The notes beneath the pieces were generated by a model, which was not told where the DNA came from, ran no database searches, and was given only the letters and a program-made list of their open reading frames with translations. The position numbers and the translations under genes are program-made. A DNA stretch of 64,000 bases from Glandiceps talaboti. Its lineage: Eukaryota; Hemichordata; Enteropneusta; Spengelidae. Shown one piece after another: positions 12,546-24,970 of the stretch (the first letter of the stretch is position 1; every line of letters begins with the position of its first letter). Where the stretch lies: contig NC_135562.1 in assembly GCF_964340395.1 (NCBI RefSeq), positions 16,254,985 through 16,318,984 on the forward strand, read 5' to 3'.

Positions 12546-15500
12546 CGTTTATTATTTTTTGTTAATTTTTTTTTACAACATGCTATGTTGAGCACAAAGC
12601 ATCTTAAATGATCGATAAATTTTGCACATTAATTTTGATCTATTTTCTTCAGTAAGGTTAACATAATATTCTATTTTACTAAGCTTTTGTCTCTATTTTT
12701 AATGGAAACTTAATTGATGATGATGATGTTGTAAAAATAATTATGATGGATTTCTTATAACTTAGATTATCTGAGAAATGACATTTATTCATTCTCAGTC
12801 CTCCTTTTATTTAAGGTAATGCAAACAAGTAATGATGCTCTCACTCCTCACGTGTACAAAGGCAAATAATCCAAAAAGTAAGCTAAAATTAAGCAGTCGG
12901 CAGATTTATTGCTAGTACAAAGGTCATGTTTGTTCTCTCCCTAAAGCCTTCGGGGCTTCAAGGAACGAACCCACCCTCTCCCACCCTCTCCAATTAAACA
13001 CACATGTGTAAAGCTGTCATGATAAGCGATGTCTGTACTGTATACGATAAACCCTACCCTCAATGTGTCAGTTAAGTGACATGATTCATTTTTCTACCAA
13101 CACTTTGAACCCGATACGAAACGTTGACTTGGAAATGTCGACACAAAGTCTGTATGATTAACATGAAGGTGGTAACGTTTCATTTACATTCAATTTAGTT
13201 TATAAAAGAGTTACAAGCAGATTCCAACTAATGTATGCAAATGGAGTTTAGCTTTGTGAAGTCCATTTTGCCTGTCATATAAAGAGCTATCGGATGCTAC
13301 GACCACTAAAATGCCGTAAAACGATGTTTTGCCCTAGAGAATTAACCCTCAGCTAGGGATTCCCAAAGGGCCCCTCGGTTAAGGCGTCATTAATTATCGG
13401 TCTAATAGAGGAGTAACTTCTTTCAATTAGGAATAGAGTTGCGCTACACATATCAAACATTAGGGCTGGTGAGTTTTATTTCTAAGTCAGTACTTTTTAT
13501 CCATGTGTTTGACATACCCTGATTTTAAATCATTACTTCGATTTTCTGAGGTAAATTAATCGCAGGGATTGTTACCAAGGTGACAATTTATCGTTGTCAT
13601 GACGACTGTAAAAGCTCGTTACGCTTAAGGTTAAAAGCCGCTCATGGCAGAACGTTAGATTACAGGAAAGAATAGCGAGTTAGAAATTTATGGTGTGAGG
13701 CTTTTTACGCAAGGTTCCGTGACACTGTGGAATCGAAGGCGCTGAATAGCCCGAGTGTAATTAGTAACACAGTTGAAACAATCTCCCTGGAGACGTTCTG
13801 ACGAGATCCACCTTCCCGTTCTTTTCTTCCATGCCATAAATACTCAATTAAGTTTCTGGAGTGTTCAAATACACTATTTTCAGTTGATTGATTTTGGAAA
13901 AAATCTTAATGGTGTGGTTGTATCGGCTTCCAAATACTAAGCAACAATATTAAATCGTTGTACTTATACACAAGGCAAAATAAATCAAATAGTGCCTTCT
14001 TTTATTTGACGATACTATAATTAAACCAGTCATAAAAAAAAGTAATTTAAACAAGCAATAATCCTTTTATTTCGCTATATTTGTTATCATAGATTTCTCT
14101 TTCCTGGACTTAGTTCACGAATTATTTATTCCCGAGGCTCCGTTTTTTTCTTATTTCCTTTTTGAAAAATATTGTCATGAATACATTCATTGGAGAGAAG
14201 AAGTTCTAATCATTGAATGTTAGTTTGAAAACTGTTTACAGCATACTTTTATATCTCATTGATTATTGCACTTACAATCTCAACTGAAAGACTAGTGTGC
14301 TATTTTCTCGAACAATACTATAAGTTAGTACGGCTTTCGGCACTAAAAGTACTTTGGGGTAAATTATTGAAAAGTATCAAAAGGCAACTAAAGTTATTTT
14401 CACAATTATGAGCAGAAATCGAATTCTTTTCCGACAATTAATAGTCAACAAGCTGTAAAGAGAATAGAATAAAAGAAACAGGTTTACAATTCCTTACAAT
14501 GAGAGAATTCTTGTAACAAAAGGTATCTCGGCTAAATATGTTTAAGTAAATCTTTTGAGATTTATTTTTAAAAAGTATATGAAATTCTTTTAATAACCAC
14601 TTAAACGTGAATTCATATTCATGTAAACAAAGATATTTGTTTACATTCTGCAATTTGACCTCAATTTAATTCTCAGACTGGAAATGCAGAAAACAATTTT
14701 CTCTTTATCAGCTGATATATAGAAATATCAGTCTTATCTCTCTCCCTACCAAATCTTATATTTCATCTGTATAAAGAATTCATTTTTTCTACTTTTACAT
14801 TTGCTGGGTAATGAAAGATTGTGTCATATAACCAACTATTTTTTTTAAATACGCTAACAGACCGATATTTTACTATCCAGTAATCTGAATATTAGTTTAA
14901 AATATTTCAAAATCATTTAGAAATAAGAAATAAAATTTCAAATGAAAATAAATTAACTAAATTGAGCTCGTGTGTGTATAATAAGCGTATTATTCGGATA
15001 CTTTCACTGTTGACGCATACGCATGCGTATTGCAAACAATAATATATAATATCGAAAAGTTCAGTAACCACATATACATTTTTGTTTATATCCGAAGTTT
15101 TGATTTAATGAAAGCACCTTTACGCTATGTGTTGAAAATTCATGACTGTTTCCGAGTGAATAATTGGAGACAAAGTTATAGTTCATTAAACCAATCATTT
15201 GACCGTTAAATGTCACACCAGATTACTGAAAATGTCGTTTCGGGGCTAATTGCCGTAAAAAGGTCTGTTACAAACACTTAAAGTGTCTACCTTATGATGT
15301 AATGAAATTACATCAGTGATGCAACTACTACATGGATGGTAATAAATGTAGCTTACATCGCCAAGACGATGACGTAGTTGCTGGGCAATCTTCCAAAAGT
15401 TAGAGTGACTCTATCGGAACAATTTACAAGCAGTTAAAATTAGTGTATGTGTCTCATTATGTAATTTTTGCTTTGAATGATTAGCGACGGGCTCACTTCC

Positions 15501-16799
15501 ACTGCTATGTATGCAGTGTATGTCGGATAAAATGAACAGACAAGTAAATTTAGATAATGAGGTTTTATATGTAATTAGGATGTTTCATAACCAGAATTAT
15601 CTGACGTCACTCATGCTGTTTCATTCAAAAGAAAATTGTGTCTAGTATAATGTAAATATTCAAATTCACCAATGACTACAGTAACCATATTTTAATAAAT
15701 ATGACAGATTCAATATCAGTATCACAGTCGATTTTTTACTCCAAATTGTGCATGTGACAGCATACCGTCACCAGTAAATGCATAATTGTACATGAGTATT
15801 TCTGTTTGTAATTTGAGAAAGTATAAATATGTAGCATGAAGAGCGAATTTCAAAATGATCGATGAAAGCTACCGACGTGTTTCCTTCTTCTAAGATATTA
15901 AATAAATATTTGAGATTCATCGCACCTTGATTCAGGCAAGATCTAAGCGACGGTTAAGGGGAACACAAAAATAAACGTGTAAGTAAAGAGCATCCGTGCA
16001 TAGTACAAACAATCTAAAAGAAAAGCATTCACGTCTCGACTAGACGTGTTTCCTGTCCATTTTTTAAATGTAAATGCGCTTTTACTTTGCGGCGATGAGA
16101 ATGAAAGTTCCTCAAAATAATGCATTTTTAATCAATAACGGATATACAATATATTTCGTTATGTTACAAAAACAGGTGGTACTGGCGTTGTGGTGAATTT
16201 CATTATTTTTAACGAGAAAGTATGACGGAAAAAACGCCATCAAAAATGTCATCAATGGGTTTCGATATATACTACCTCCATTAAAACAAATGAGGGATAT
16301 ATATGTACAGATATTTCTGCACCACTGACAGTAATACGGAGTATAACAGAGAGGAAGGCATGTATAGTAATATTCATTATCAAGAAAAAAACAATGCATC
16401 AAAATTAATATCCAAATATAGACTATCATACCTAACCATAACAATCACAATAATTAAAGCGGTCATAGGATAAGAATTGGGTATTTATCTAGGATTTTAT
16501 TTAATTAAAAATAAAAACAACGTGACATAACATATTACAAGGCCTGCTTTGAAAAGCAAGAAATTGCAAAATATAAAACAAATGTGTAAAATTGTTTGTT
16601 GGTGCATGTACAATATCATACTTTTACACTTTTTGCATATTTTTGCAATGTATATAGTTAAAAGCATGATTTGAGGAATCAAGTTGAAAACATTATAGAG
16701 GTGTTTTATAAAAAACAACAACCCAATTCTCATTCATATGGCCACTATAAGTATCAAAAAGGACATGATCTGTCTATACTCTCTCAATGTGTTTTACTG

Positions 16800-16904
16800 T
16801 AAAATCACACACAGTCACGCACACATACATACATGCACACACACACACATTTTTATTTAGAGAGTGTGTATGCATGTATGTATATATGTATGTATGTATA
16901 TATG

Positions 16905-16938
<34 letters not shown>

Positions 16939-16944
16939 TGTATG

Positions 16945-16978
<34 letters not shown>

Positions 16979-17216
16979 TGCATTCATGCATGCATGTATG
17001 TATGTATGTATGTATGTATGTATGCATGTATGTATGTATGTATGTATGTATGTATGTATGCATGCATGCATGCATGCATGCATGTATGTATGTATGTATG
17101 TATGTATGTATGTATGTATGTATGTATGTATGTATGTATGTATGTATCTATGTATGTATGTGTGTATGCATGTTTGCATGTTTGTGTATGTATGCATGTT
17201 TGTTTGTATATAGGTA
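16800..17216. repeat. Compound (TATG)n microsatellite with ATGC blocks
   Basis: (AC)-rich start, then (TATG)n with embedded (TGCA)n at 16981-16998 and 17059-17084, ending in decayed TATG units to about 17215. Almost wholly alternating purine-pyrimidine. ORFs on both strands are artefacts. Confidence 0.95.
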
Positions 17217-18474
17217 TGTTTCCACGCATGAAAATATGTAAACATAGATTGATTGTGATATGTCTGACCATAATACGTATGCATGCCTTTTCTATGACAT
17301 GCAGTTGCTAAGTAACCTCATGTACATATCATATAAATAAAATGTCCTATCAGTCCAACTCACTCATTGTTGCTTAGCAATCATACATGATAACCAAAAA
17401 AAAACCAGAGAGAATGTGTAATGAATAAAAATGTATATTATTGCTTGACGTCTGTTGTACAATTTCTACATCAAAGTTATAACATACCAATATGTTAATG
17501 ATACATTTCTTTAAACTTCTAAATCAGATTCCGTTGTTTATGCAATATCTTATTTATGGACTTTGTGGTCATTTGAATAGGTTTATATTGACAGTTAATA
17601 TATGAAATATTATGTGCATTAGAGTTTTATGCACATTTTACATAGTTTATGATACGTCGTACTATCACATTCAATCATTTGGCGGACTGTTAAACTCATC
17701 AGATGTCATATGGTACATGAATTTCATTTATACATTCTGGATGGGGATATTTGCACACCATGATAATTTCAGTTGTGACATTGTAGCAAAAACAAACTCT
17801 AAAATCATTATGGATTCTGAAAGCCCCCTTCTTAGTGTATAGCCGGTCATATTCGCTTGACGTCTTGTATATGCAAATTATATCATTACCGGTGGAGGCC
17901 TGGAGTGTTACAAGCTCTGCTTCTCTAAGTTATTCGAATCAAAATGACATAAATACGGTCGAATTTGCTCTAATCAAAATATTCCATTTCGTAAGTAATT
18001 GACAACCAACGGTTGTAAATTGAATGCAGGGAGTTTTTTGTTTTCACATGACACTAGAACGCCTGCTACTCATTCTGTAATATGAATGGCTATCAACGGT
18101 TACTATTTATTTCACAGATGATGGATTCGAGCGGAAGAATATAAAATAAAACAAATTTGTTGAAAGTAAATATGTTACCCACTTATTGTACTCAGTACAC
18201 ATAATCGTACATGAGGGTATTTCTGTGCTCAGCCAGGTAAATACTTAGCCATCCAAACTCACCCTATTCCTCCATTTTTTCAACAAATGTTGTGACTGTT
18301 TTACTTAGTTTCGCTTAAAAAATGTTTGCGCCATTACAATTATCAGCAATAATGTATGAGTACTGTATGGAGTGCTGTAAGAGTGCGGTCAGTCGTTTAC
18401 GTATACCATGTCAGTAAAAGGGTATCAGCAAATCCTCCATTTTGAATGAAGCATTGTGGGAAATACATTACCAC

Positions 18475-18515
18475 TGGCCTCTTAGTGGCAACCAACAGGT
18501 GCCGTCAAGAGGCCA
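18475..18515. other. GC-rich 16-bp hairpin with 9-nt loop
   Basis: TGGCCTCTTAGTGGCA and TGCCGTCAAGAGGCCA pair except for a two-base mismatch around the AG/GT step; loop ACCAACAGG. Too short for a typical microRNA precursor. Confidence 0.4.
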
Positions 18516-20739
18516 ACAAGTTGACTTTTTGTTTGCCTTCTGGTAGATAAATAACGCAGCAGCGGCTGTGGTTTGCCGAGAACGGACGAATATAATATCA
18601 TTAAATTTATGCGACTAGACAACGTTTTAGTATATGTTTACACAATCTTAGTTAATGAAATATGTGTCACTCCGGGTACTCGTAAGACGCTATCATTGAA
18701 GGAGAAAAACAAGAAATTATAGACTAGATATCGACCGTTCATCGGAAACCAAAATATTCAATTTTCCCTTTGAATGAGTGACGTCACCCTTGTAACAACA
18801 TAAATCTCAGTAAAAAAATCACAATCTACAGCGTAATTAAATATTTGTTTCCGTGCTACGAACAATTGCTCTCCGGGGATCGCCTATAAAGTCGCTTGTT
18901 CCTTTATTCGGATATCCCATGTGGATAGTCATCACAGTCGCCATGTGTTTAAAGAAACACAATTTATTTCCTAGCTTCAAAATGGACTAAAGTGAATTTG
19001 TTGGGTCCACCTTCGTGATGAATTATAATCATAGTAATTGTCATTTGATTGACAAATTAGACAGTCTGTATTGACGACACCCGAGTACAATTTGTCATAT
19101 ATCACACAACGGTTGGGCCGCCTTGCATGACCTGCCGCAATAAACTCTAATCTACTTCCTAAAGCGCCATTTTTCACATTTCCATTGACACGTAAATAAC
19201 ATTTTTATCACTTCACCGAGACAGAATGGATGACTCTAGATAATTTGCAGTTCACAAATTTGAGACCAAAATTGCTTCAATCGGGGTTCACAAACTGTTT
19301 AATATGCATGACGTCATGATTTTTATTTCTGTCCGCGTATGCAAATTAGAGGAAATTTATCTAGAGCAGACAGGGCGTTAGTTTTGACGACAATTTCTGC
19401 GTTCAAAAAATGTGGCCGACATTTTTTTACAAGTTGAAAGTTCAGATGCACACTATTATAAGCCGTCTATTTTGAGAATGAGCTTGCTTTTATTGAAAGA
19501 TTGCTGATGTGGGATAATGGCCACCACGATGGGTTTCATGTGAGAGGTTTGGTCGCGACTTTATGCTCTACAAAGATAAGAAAGGGAAAGATAATCCCGC
19601 TCTGAGTTTAGACATGTAAACCCTAAACCTCTTTCAGTAGTTTTGTTAATCTCTATGTATTATCTTAATTCGAAATATATGTCACCAAATGATGCTCTAA
19701 CGAAAAATTATGCCCTAAAAATTTATGGAAATTGCTTTTTTATGAAAATCTTTGCACGGGGAAACTCTAGAGGGCAAATCATCGAGTCATAAACATTGAT
19801 TACGTGCGAATACCTAGAAGAATACATCGTCTCTGCATATGAACTTTCGCACATTAAACAGAGGCAACTTTTTTTTATCAGAATTCAAGTATAGAACCAT
19901 TAATTTTCATCAAAGAATAACTGACATGTCGTATATAGTGATTGTGAATTTCCGTGGGGCGGACATCAACGTGGGTCTAGCTCAATGGTAACTGAGGCTA
20001 ATACTTCAGCCGGCATCAAGACTGCTCGTCGAGATACGTTACCGCTGCATCATTTAACTCGCTACGGCAGTACAAGTCACTGCTTGTATTTAGCCGAATC
20101 TATGTTGTCTATTGAGTGCAACATCCATGCGGCGTTCAATTCACTGGGCCGCGAAGAACGATTACCTTCGTGGTAATAGCAGTAAACTTTTATTCATCTT
20201 GCGATATACAAAGCATCTCTCCATGACCGCTTAGCAATAAAGAGATGTTCATACCACGGATCAAAAGACGAGGGGTATTTTATCTACGGGTCAAATCTTA
20301 ATCGCTAATATCACAGCATTGAGTGCCAATCCCCAGAATTTGATTACAAATGACGTAAAAAGTTATGGAGATAGCTGTGTTCAGTGGAGATAATTCAGTC
20401 GCCATCGAGCGAAAATTCTAACCTCACTTTAATTTCCTTATAGAGAATAGTTTTTTCCTTTTCCAGTATAGTGAATAATAATTGATAATTATGAAAACTA
20501 ATTTTTACAAATAAAATGATAAATAAACAGTGTTTACGAGATTATTAAACGCTTAAGTTTACAATTTCCTAAAAAATATCGTGAATCAGTCGACATCTAC
20601 GATACATATACAAAATGTTCAGGTCGCACTGATCACACCGGGGTGAGCGTCATATAAAGTCGACTTTGAATATTTGGAAATGGGAATATAAGATTGCTAG
20701 AATAAGGTATGAAACGACAAGAAAAACGTATGTTCTTAC

Positions 20740-20922
20740 CTATATTGCCATTTTGGATCGCGATGACGAGAGCAGTTCTCCCCTCTGCATCAATACAGTT
20801 AACGTTCAGTCTTGTTGGGTCTAGGTTTTCCAAGGTCTGAAGTAGCGCCTTCTTATCACCTTTGTCAGCGGCTGCCAAGAATAACTTCTCCGCCGAAGTG
20901 TCTGCAAATCTCCACGTCACAC
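20740..20922 (-). CDS. TRPC-type cation channel, N-terminal ankyrin exon (partial gene)
   Basis: This 183-nt exon has an acceptor at GTTGCAG|GTGTG (AG at 20924-20923, with a TC-rich tract upstream) and a donor ATATAG|GTAAGA (GT at 20739-20738). Both ends are phase 1, matching the phase-1 donor of the upstream exon. The translation includes EKLFLAAADKGDK and then NVNCIDAEGRTALVIAIQNGNI. TRPC channels have the same arrangement: an acidic/leucine helix, then N(I/V)NCxDxxGR(S/T)AL, then AI-N-N, marking the first ankyrin repeats of these plasma-membrane calcium-permeable channels. The resemblance is to the TRPC4/5 and Drosophila TRP N terminus, from memory and not from a search. The same frame is open from an ATG at 20938, 16 nt 5' of the proposed acceptor, so an alternative start here cannot be excluded. 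The membrane domain was not found in the window; the gene must continue toward lower coordinates. Confidence 0.75.
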
Positions 20923-23774
20923 CTGCAACTCTCAACATAACAAAGCCGTCGGGTCAGAAAAAGAAGAAGATTTTTTTATCAACAAAACCCGCGAAAACAG
21001 ACTAGAAACCAATACACTAGTGCCAAGAGTTTCATCGTGAACAGCTGCTGCTACACAATGGTATGATCACGTGATCTAGATCTCGTCTACAGTCCCCTCT
21101 GCTCTCAACAAGTGAAACTGCGCAACGACACTTCGCTAGTGAAAGGAAGCACACAAGAAGGCAAGGCAAGGCTAGGCTGTTAGTAAAGGTAGTTATTGCT
21201 GCTACTTCAAGCTAATTATATCCTCGTTACGAAGAAACATGAATTTCATACCGATATCCTTGATACGAAGTACTAGCCCACAATTTCCACAAGCATATAT
21301 GATAATTTAGGTAAAAAGTTGCTTAATTTGCTAAATTCAGTTCTCAGCAAAATCTCGAGGGTGATTTTTGGCTTAAGCAGATTCGCTGTCATCATTTTAA
21401 TTTATGGTAATAGGATTGTAGATTTTTTACGGCAATGTCAGAACATCACTTTTAAGGGAATCAAACATGAATTCTCAGTGAAAGGCCTTCATCAACTATA
21501 ACAATCTCATATCCATCTGCTTCCAATGCCCCGAGGGCTTTTCGACTCGACCGAATTGTACATCTCCAGCTTCCCTGAAAACCAATAGGATTTACTCTAA
21601 GTAAAACGCACTATAAATGATGTTATAGTGGATATGATATTTCTCGCAATCACTATGCTGTTCTATTGATCATCGTTCTCCCCTCGGGGACTGACCGAAC
21701 GTAGGAGAAACAGATTGTCAAAAAAGTTCCCGCCAAAATAATATGTAAAAATTATCGTCCGTCTGTATTTTTTGAGATGTGTAAGCTAGATTTTAGACCT
21801 ACACTTGACATATGATCAATATTTATATCATGATGCTAAAAAGACTCCTAAAAATGATCACATTGCTAACATTTTTGTAAAAAAAAAAACATGCTTTCAC
21901 GTTTGTCAGCGTACATGTCAACTCGCGACCGTGAAAAGGTTAACCTAAATCAGTTCACGGAATCTCATACTCAACATATACAATTTCTGCTTGTCAGGGG
22001 ATAAAATATGATACACACGGAAGTGGCAATAATTCGCCATCAACTGTCATAATAGTGTTTTTTTTGTGTTTTTCGACGGTGGAATTGGATTTCAGTATCA
22101 GTTTCTCTACTGTGACCTTTCACATCAACGCTACTAAAGTAGACCCGCACACGCTGGGTCACACGGAACGATTTCAACCTGGTGGTGTCAAATTAGCACA
22201 TTTTTCGTTTCTTAATCTTTAGGGTCGGGTACTAATTATCAGAAGTCATATTAGCTGAAAAACTATCCTCAATGAAAAATCCGGATGCCTGCAAATAATT
22301 TTTAATGGTTGAAATTTCATATTCCGGTATACACTGTGAAAACATATATGTGATCTGTTTACTGAACACCATAGCTAGGTGTATACATGACATTGTTTTT
22401 GTACCAGCAAGAAGCTTATTTTACTTTCTATGGCAGTCGCTCCCCGCAAGAAAAATCTGAACAAATTTAATTTTTTTGCGGAATTTCATAGCATTTTAGA
22501 CTACATTAATGTCATTATCCCCAATGTATAAATATACATTGGCGTTTTGACTAAAATGACCAGATTGCAACGATGTTCACTAAAAATGTAATATTTTCGT
22601 TCAACCATACATGTCTGACGTTGATACGGGTAGAAGTACAGAATAACACATATCACTGTGGTGCAATGAAGCGAAAGTCACATGCAGTTACTGTAAAGAG
22701 TGATTTACGGCCCAGTTTGTTCAGTACAACGAAATCATTAAGGGCTTTAATAGCATGGTGGGGAATACGTATTCATGACGGTATCTGTGTCGTGGTAGCT
22801 TTCCAGGTATCCATTGTTGATTGCCGTGCACGAACGAATATCGACCGTTCAAGTAAAGCGATAAAGCGCATACTGGTTACCATATGAGAATATTGTCACT
22901 TTGACAGATGAATAAAATCAAGTTGAAATCACTCGTGGCCTTCTTATCCTTAAAACATTGATATTTTCGGACATTTAGCGACTTATCGAGTGAAAGTGTT
23001 TCAAAATATCAGCACAACAATAAAGCAAATTTATTATTTTTTTAAAATTATACTGAAAATGTAAAAAAAGGTCAATAGTGTCAAATCTAACTGTGAATTG
23101 ATAATGTTATGTTGAAAATGTGAAACCAATATGAATAAATACACGTATTTATGAGATATCTAATCTTTCAGTGTCAAGTTCCTGTGTTCTACTTTAATTG
23201 TTTTAATTCGATTTGCTGACTTTGAAATTTCACGAGAACTGATTGACATTTTCAGACTCCAAGTACAGTAGCATTTACCAATGACAAGCCTCCAATAAAA
23301 TGAGTGAGTTAAAAGTCATGAACTACGCACACTGTGTTCGCTGGTTGCTATGAAATTATTCATACACATCGTAAACATTGTACATGTATGTACACCACGA
23401 GTTCTCATATCACCAACTTAACGATGACACCGTACGTGATCAGGCCTTCACATTTGGCCGTTCGATTCGAAATTCTGTATATTACTGCAAATGTTTGCCG
23501 TTTCGTTCGAAATACTGCATATTAATTGTCGATCGATCCGAAAACAAGCAAGTGTATATGCAAATGTTTGTCCAAATTCGGCGTGAAATAATGTATATTT
23601 CAATTTGATGATATATAAATTTAGCCCCAGAACACTGAAATAATACATGCATAGCTGAATTGGGATGGCAAGATCGTCTCTACTCTGACCCAGGCTACGT
23701 ACTTCCAGATTTTAAGGCGCCTATACTGTTTTGACGTTTCAATGGTACTGGCCATGGGGAGTTCTGACTGAGTA

Positions 23775-23963
23775 AGATATTTGCTGGTTGGTTGGTTTGT
23801 TCGTTTATTTGTTTGTTGATTGTTCGGTTGGATGGTTGGTTGGTTGGTTGTCTGGTTGGTTGGTTGGTTGTCTGGTTTGTTAGTTTGTTTGTTGGTCGAT
23901 TGACTGATTAATTAATTATTTGATTGATGGATGGATAGATGGGTGAGTGGGTGGATTGATTGG

Positions 23964-24018
<55 letters not shown>

Positions 24019-24220
24019 ATTTGTTGGTTGGTTGTTCGATTGATTGATTGGTTGGTTGGTTGGTTGGTTGGATGGTTGGATGGATGGTTGGTTGGTTGTC
24101 TGGTTTTTTAATTTGTTTGTTGCTCGATTGACTGATTAATTACTTATTTGATTGATTGATGGATGGATGGATGGATGGATGGGTGAGTGGGTGGATTGAT
24201 TGATTGACCGGTTGATTGAC

Positions 24221-24255
<35 letters not shown>

Positions 24256-24580
24256 CTGACTGACTGACTGATGGGTCGGTCGATCGATTGATTGATTGGT
24301 TGGTTGGTTGGTTGGTTGGTTGGTTAGTTGGTTGGTTGAGTGACTGACTGATTGACTGATTGATTGATTGATTGATTGATTGATTTGTTGGTTGGTTGTT
24401 CGATTGATTGATTGGTTGGTTGGTTGGTTGGATGGTTGGATGGATGGTTGGTTGGTTGTCTGGTTTGTTAATTTGTTTGTTGCTCGATTGACTGATTAAT
24501 TACTTATTTGATTGATTGATGGATGGATGGATGGATGGATGGGTGAGTGGGTGGATTGATTGATTGACCGGTTGATTGAC

Positions 24581-24619
<39 letters not shown>

Positions 24620-24716
24620 CTGACTGACTGACTGATGGGTCGGTCGATCGATTGATTGATTGGTTGGTTGGTTGGTTGGTTGGTTAGTTGGTTGGTTGAG
24701 TGACTGACTGATTGAC

Positions 24717-24807
<91 letters not shown>
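23775..24807. repeat. GATT/GGTT/GGAT tetranucleotide array with 364-bp higher-order duplication
   Basis: About 1 kb of (GATT)n, (GGTT)n, (GGAT)n and (GACT)n blocks. The segment from 24021 is repeated from 24385 almost base for base (for example TTGTTGGTTGGTTGTTCGAT, later ATTACTTATTTGATTGATTG, then GGGTGAGTGGG and CGGTCGATCGATTG). A partial third copy precedes it at 23830-23970. The minus-strand frame with an INQS repeat (24496-24873) is an artefact. Lies inside intron 1 of the TRPC-like gene. Confidence 0.9.
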
Positions 24808-24970
24808 GAAAAAAATATTGCCTCTACTCAAAAAACAAACATAATGTCGGTCAGAATACCCCTTCTGTGACACCTTGATTAACTCTTTGTTTTCAATTGT
24901 TAAAACAATGTTTAGGGTCGGCGGTTTAAACTAGGGTCGGTAGGGTTAACGGAAACACAGATTTTTTAAA
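24805..24970 (-). repeat. Dispersed repeat fragment related to 52.56 kb and 60.9 kb
   Basis: Read on the minus strand it contains CCGACCCTAAACATT, then GGGGTATTCTGACCGACAT, then TTTGAGTAGAGGCAATAT. The plus strand at 52568-52760 has the same blocks in the same order. Its other end (GGTCGGTAGGGTTAACGGAA) resembles the terminus of the 60.6-kb TIR element. Probably a degraded DNA-transposon derivative. Confidence 0.5.

Larger units (their letters stand above)
12276..20739. other. Long noncoding stretch, probably intronic to the TRPC-like gene
   Basis: If the TRPC-like gene continues leftward, this is intron 2 or contains missed short exons. I looked for the TRPC continuation (a GDALL-like ankyrin segment, the EWKFARTKLW TRP box) on the minus strand and did not recognise it. 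The minus frame at 16112-16444 is hydrophobic but AT-driven. The TG/TTG and TATG arrays are listed separately. Confidence 0.4.

Noticed and set aside
12404-12595. Thr-rich and Cys-rich frames
   Set aside because: Translations of the (TTG)n/(CAA)n microsatellite.
16112-16444. Hydrophobic 110-codon minus frame as a TRPC membrane segment
   Set aside because: Composition is driven by AT-rich DNA (Ile, Tyr, Phe, Asn), no TRP motif, no splice sites in a usable phase.
19970-20045. tRNA-like A-box (GTCTAGCTCAATGGTA)
   Set aside because: No B-box (GGTTCRANNCC), no acceptor-stem pairing and no anticodon arm could be drawn.
24496-24873. 125-codon frame with INQS repeats
   Set aside because: A product of the (GATT)n array; no non-repeat domain.
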